Origin: Phaeodactylibacter luteus
GTDB taxonomy: Bacteria > Bacteroidota > Bacteroidia > Chitinophagales > Saprospiraceae
Direction of reading: 5' to 3'
Assembly: GCF_007993045.1 (NCBI RefSeq)
Contig: NZ_VOOR01000027.1
Location: 17,408 to 81,407 of the forward strand
DNA length: 64,000 nucleotides
Numbering within the stretch: the stretch's first letter is position 1; every line of letters begins with the position of its first letter. Of the stretch, positions 62,716 through 64,000 are shown in pieces. The position numbers and the translations under genes were made by a program. Under the pieces are notes generated by a model. It searched no databases. It had not been told where the DNA came from and worked only from the letters and a program-made list of their open reading frames with translations.

Positions 62716-63261
62716 CTAGTTCGAAATCGTCTCCAAATACTCCTTTTCCACCTCACTCAGCGTTTTGGCTTTATACTTTTTGTATTCTGCCTTCGCCTTT
62801 TCCCTAGCCTGCGCACTGGATACTTTGCCGGCATTATCTAAAACTTTGCGCCCCGCAGAGGCCAAAATCGTATCCAACTCGCGTACGTAGTCGGCCATGG
62901 TGAAGCCTTTAATGATGTACTCTTTAAGTCGAGCAGTAGCCCACTGCCGGAAGCGCGTGGTAATTTTTGAATTGATCCTATACCCCAAGGCTATAATCAT
63001 ATCCAGATTGTAATAATCCAGATTGCGTGTTACCGCTCTGTCCCCCTCTTTTTGAACTGTTCGGATTTTCCGAACAGTTGCTTCAGGGGTCAGTTCTTCG
63101 TCTGTATAGATATTTTTAATGTGTTCACTTATGGTTGATTTGGCTGCCTGGTACAGTTCAGCGAGCTGTTTTTGGGTTAGCCAGACATCTTCATTCTCCA
63201 GATGTACCGAAAGCTCAGAAAGTCCGTCCGCACTTTTATAGATGATTACTTCCTTGCTCAT
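62716..63261 (-). CDS. RhuM-family (virulence-associated) protein, short form
   Basis: The 181-residue protein has the RhuM pattern: [56 protein letters not shown] and [20 protein letters not shown]. It ends after [20 protein letters not shown], much shorter than full RhuM proteins (about 330), so the C-terminal part is absent. Its ATG overlaps the hsdM stop (ATGA). RhuM genes occur often inside type I RM operons, with unknown function. Confidence 0.87.
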   Translation of the reverse strand: MSKEVIIYKSADGLSELSVHLENEDVWLTQKQLAELYQAAKSTISEHIKNIYTDEELTPEATVRKIRTVQKEGDRAVTRNLDYYNLDMIIALGYRINSKITTRFRQWATARLKEYIIKGFTMADYVRELDTILASAGRKVLDNAGKVSSAQAREKAKAEYKKYKAKTLSEVEKEYLETISN

Positions 63262-64000
63262 GCCTCAATCTCCTTTACGATCGCATCAATATCTGCCCGC
63301 AGCACATTGATCTTGCCCACCGTAGCCGCAATCTCTTTGTTGAGTTCATCGATGTCAATTTGCTCCCGGGTGTCTTTAGGCTCTACATAAGAGCTGACGG
63401 AGAGGTTGTAGTCGTTTTCGGCAATTTTACTGTTGTCTATGGTGGTGGCGACATGATCGACCTCTTCTTTGGTATCGAACATGCCCATGATCTGCTTAAT
63501 GTGGCCATCCGTCAGCACATTATTGTTGGTCTGTTTCTTAAAGAACTCTTCACCGGTGGCATCTATGAACTGGGTTGTGGTATCCGTCTTATGTTTGGAC
63601 AGCACCAAAATATTCACGGCAATGGAAGTGCCGTAGAAGAGGTTAGGCGCGAGCGCGATCACCGATTCCACATAGTTGTTATCGACCAGGTACTTCCTGA
63701 TTTTCTGTTCCGCCCCGCCCCGGTAAAAGATGCCGGGGAAGCAGACGAGGGCTGCCCTTCCTTTACTGGACAAATAGCTCAGGGCATGCAGCACAAAGGC
63801 GAAATCTGCTTTGGACTTGGGCGCTAAAACACCAGCCGGGGCAAAACGGTCGTCATTGATAAGGGTAGGGTCGTCGCTGCCAATCCACCTTACGGAGTAG
63901 GGCGGGTTAGACACGATAGCATCAAAAGGCTTTTCATCGTGCAGCTTAGGCTCTGTAAGCGTGTTGCCCAACTCAATATGGAACTTATCGTAGTTGACAT
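63258..64000 (-). CDS. hsdM: Type I restriction-modification methylase subunit (HsdM), 5' part outside window
   Basis: The visible 247 residues are the C-terminal half of an N6-adenine methylase: [15 protein letters not shown] (catalytic NPPY), [58 protein letters not shown], and [11 protein letters not shown]. The frame is open to the right edge ([11 protein letters not shown] precedes the first internal start). It would modify one adenine on each strand of the HsdS-selected site. It heads the operon visible here. Confidence 0.93.
   Translation of the reverse strand, partial: VNYDKFHIELGNTLTEPKLHDEKPFDAIVSNPPYSVRWIGSDDPTLINDDRFAPAGVLAPKSKADFAFVLHALSYLSSKGRAALVCFPGIFYRGGAEQKIRKYLVDNNYVESVIALAPNLFYGTSIAVNILVLSKHKTDTTTQFIDATGEEFFKKQTNNNVLTDGHIKQIMGMFDTKEEVDHVATTIDNSKIAENDYNLSVSSYVEPKDTREQIDIDELNKEIAATVGKINVLRADIDAIVKEIEA

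Overview
The window looks like a chromosomal piece of a GC-rich member of the Bacteroidota, most likely the Saprospiria (Lewinella/Phaeodactylibacter-like). This is inferred from the gene families present: a SusC/FecA-type TonB receptor with an N-terminal carboxypeptidase-regulatory-like domain, a DUF4856/imelysin/HTTM iron locus, a DUF4625 lipoprotein, a C-terminal sorting-like domain on a secreted glycosidase, many Cys-anchored lipoproteins, and promoter boxes of the Bacteroidota type (TAnnTTTG) in place of E. coli -10 boxes. I saw no rRNA, tRNA, CRISPR array, transposase or phage genes.

Layout. 1-10.8 kb: tail of an unknown gene, a secreted small protein, a divergent Nudix/pyrE pair, an M42 aminopeptidase with a UbiA-like membrane protein, then a minus-strand run of a retropepsin-like protein, a voltage-gated K+ channel, priA and a cytochrome/FG-GAP lipoprotein. 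11-19.7 kb: TerC-type exporter, a UmuD-like protein that has lost its catalytic serine, transketolase, two NAD(P)-binding proteins, fasciclin, a MEST-like hydrolase and a divergent SDR/HxlR pair. 19.9-27.6 kb: lipoproteins, M14 carboxypeptidase, DinB and D-amino-acid-oxidase-like proteins. 27.6-31.6 kb: a minus-strand copper-type locus with MbnH-like dihaem enzyme, MbnP-like lipoprotein, DUF4625 lipoprotein, outer-membrane protein and a small Cys-rich membrane protein. 31.7-40.5 kb: GH53 galactanase, a pterin/fatty-acid run (PTPS, folE, fabD, yqgE), a hydroxyacid dehydrogenase, ArsA ATPase and an rRNA methyltransferase. 41-48.8 kb: lectin and small membrane protein, then an iron-uptake operon (DUF4856, imelysin, HTTM, TonB receptor) preceded by two related palindromes. 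48.8-53.1 kb: CBS protein, coiled-coil protein, a persulfide dioxygenase/rhodanese enzyme behind a CRP/FNR-like site, a haem protein and a PP2C phosphatase. 53.3-57.2 kb: a repeat-rich accessory stretch with a 775-bp tandem array and an S9 peptidase. 57.2-64 kb: a type I restriction-modification operon (hsdM, rhuM, GIY-YIG, hsdS, GxxExxY, hsdR).

The most unusual content is between the genes. Eight copies of a GC-rich intergenic repeat (called REP-like here) and five copies of a 169-170 bp element bounded by CTAG occur in the window. The CTAG element folds on paper into a closing stem with three inner hairpins. A second subfamily (56884-57053) keeps these pairings with different bases, which is covariation. 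One CTAG element sits inside a REP-like copy at its CTAG. A 91-bp element with TTA target duplications, and 12-bp repeats in hsdS that match the EcoR124 spacer logic, add to the picture.
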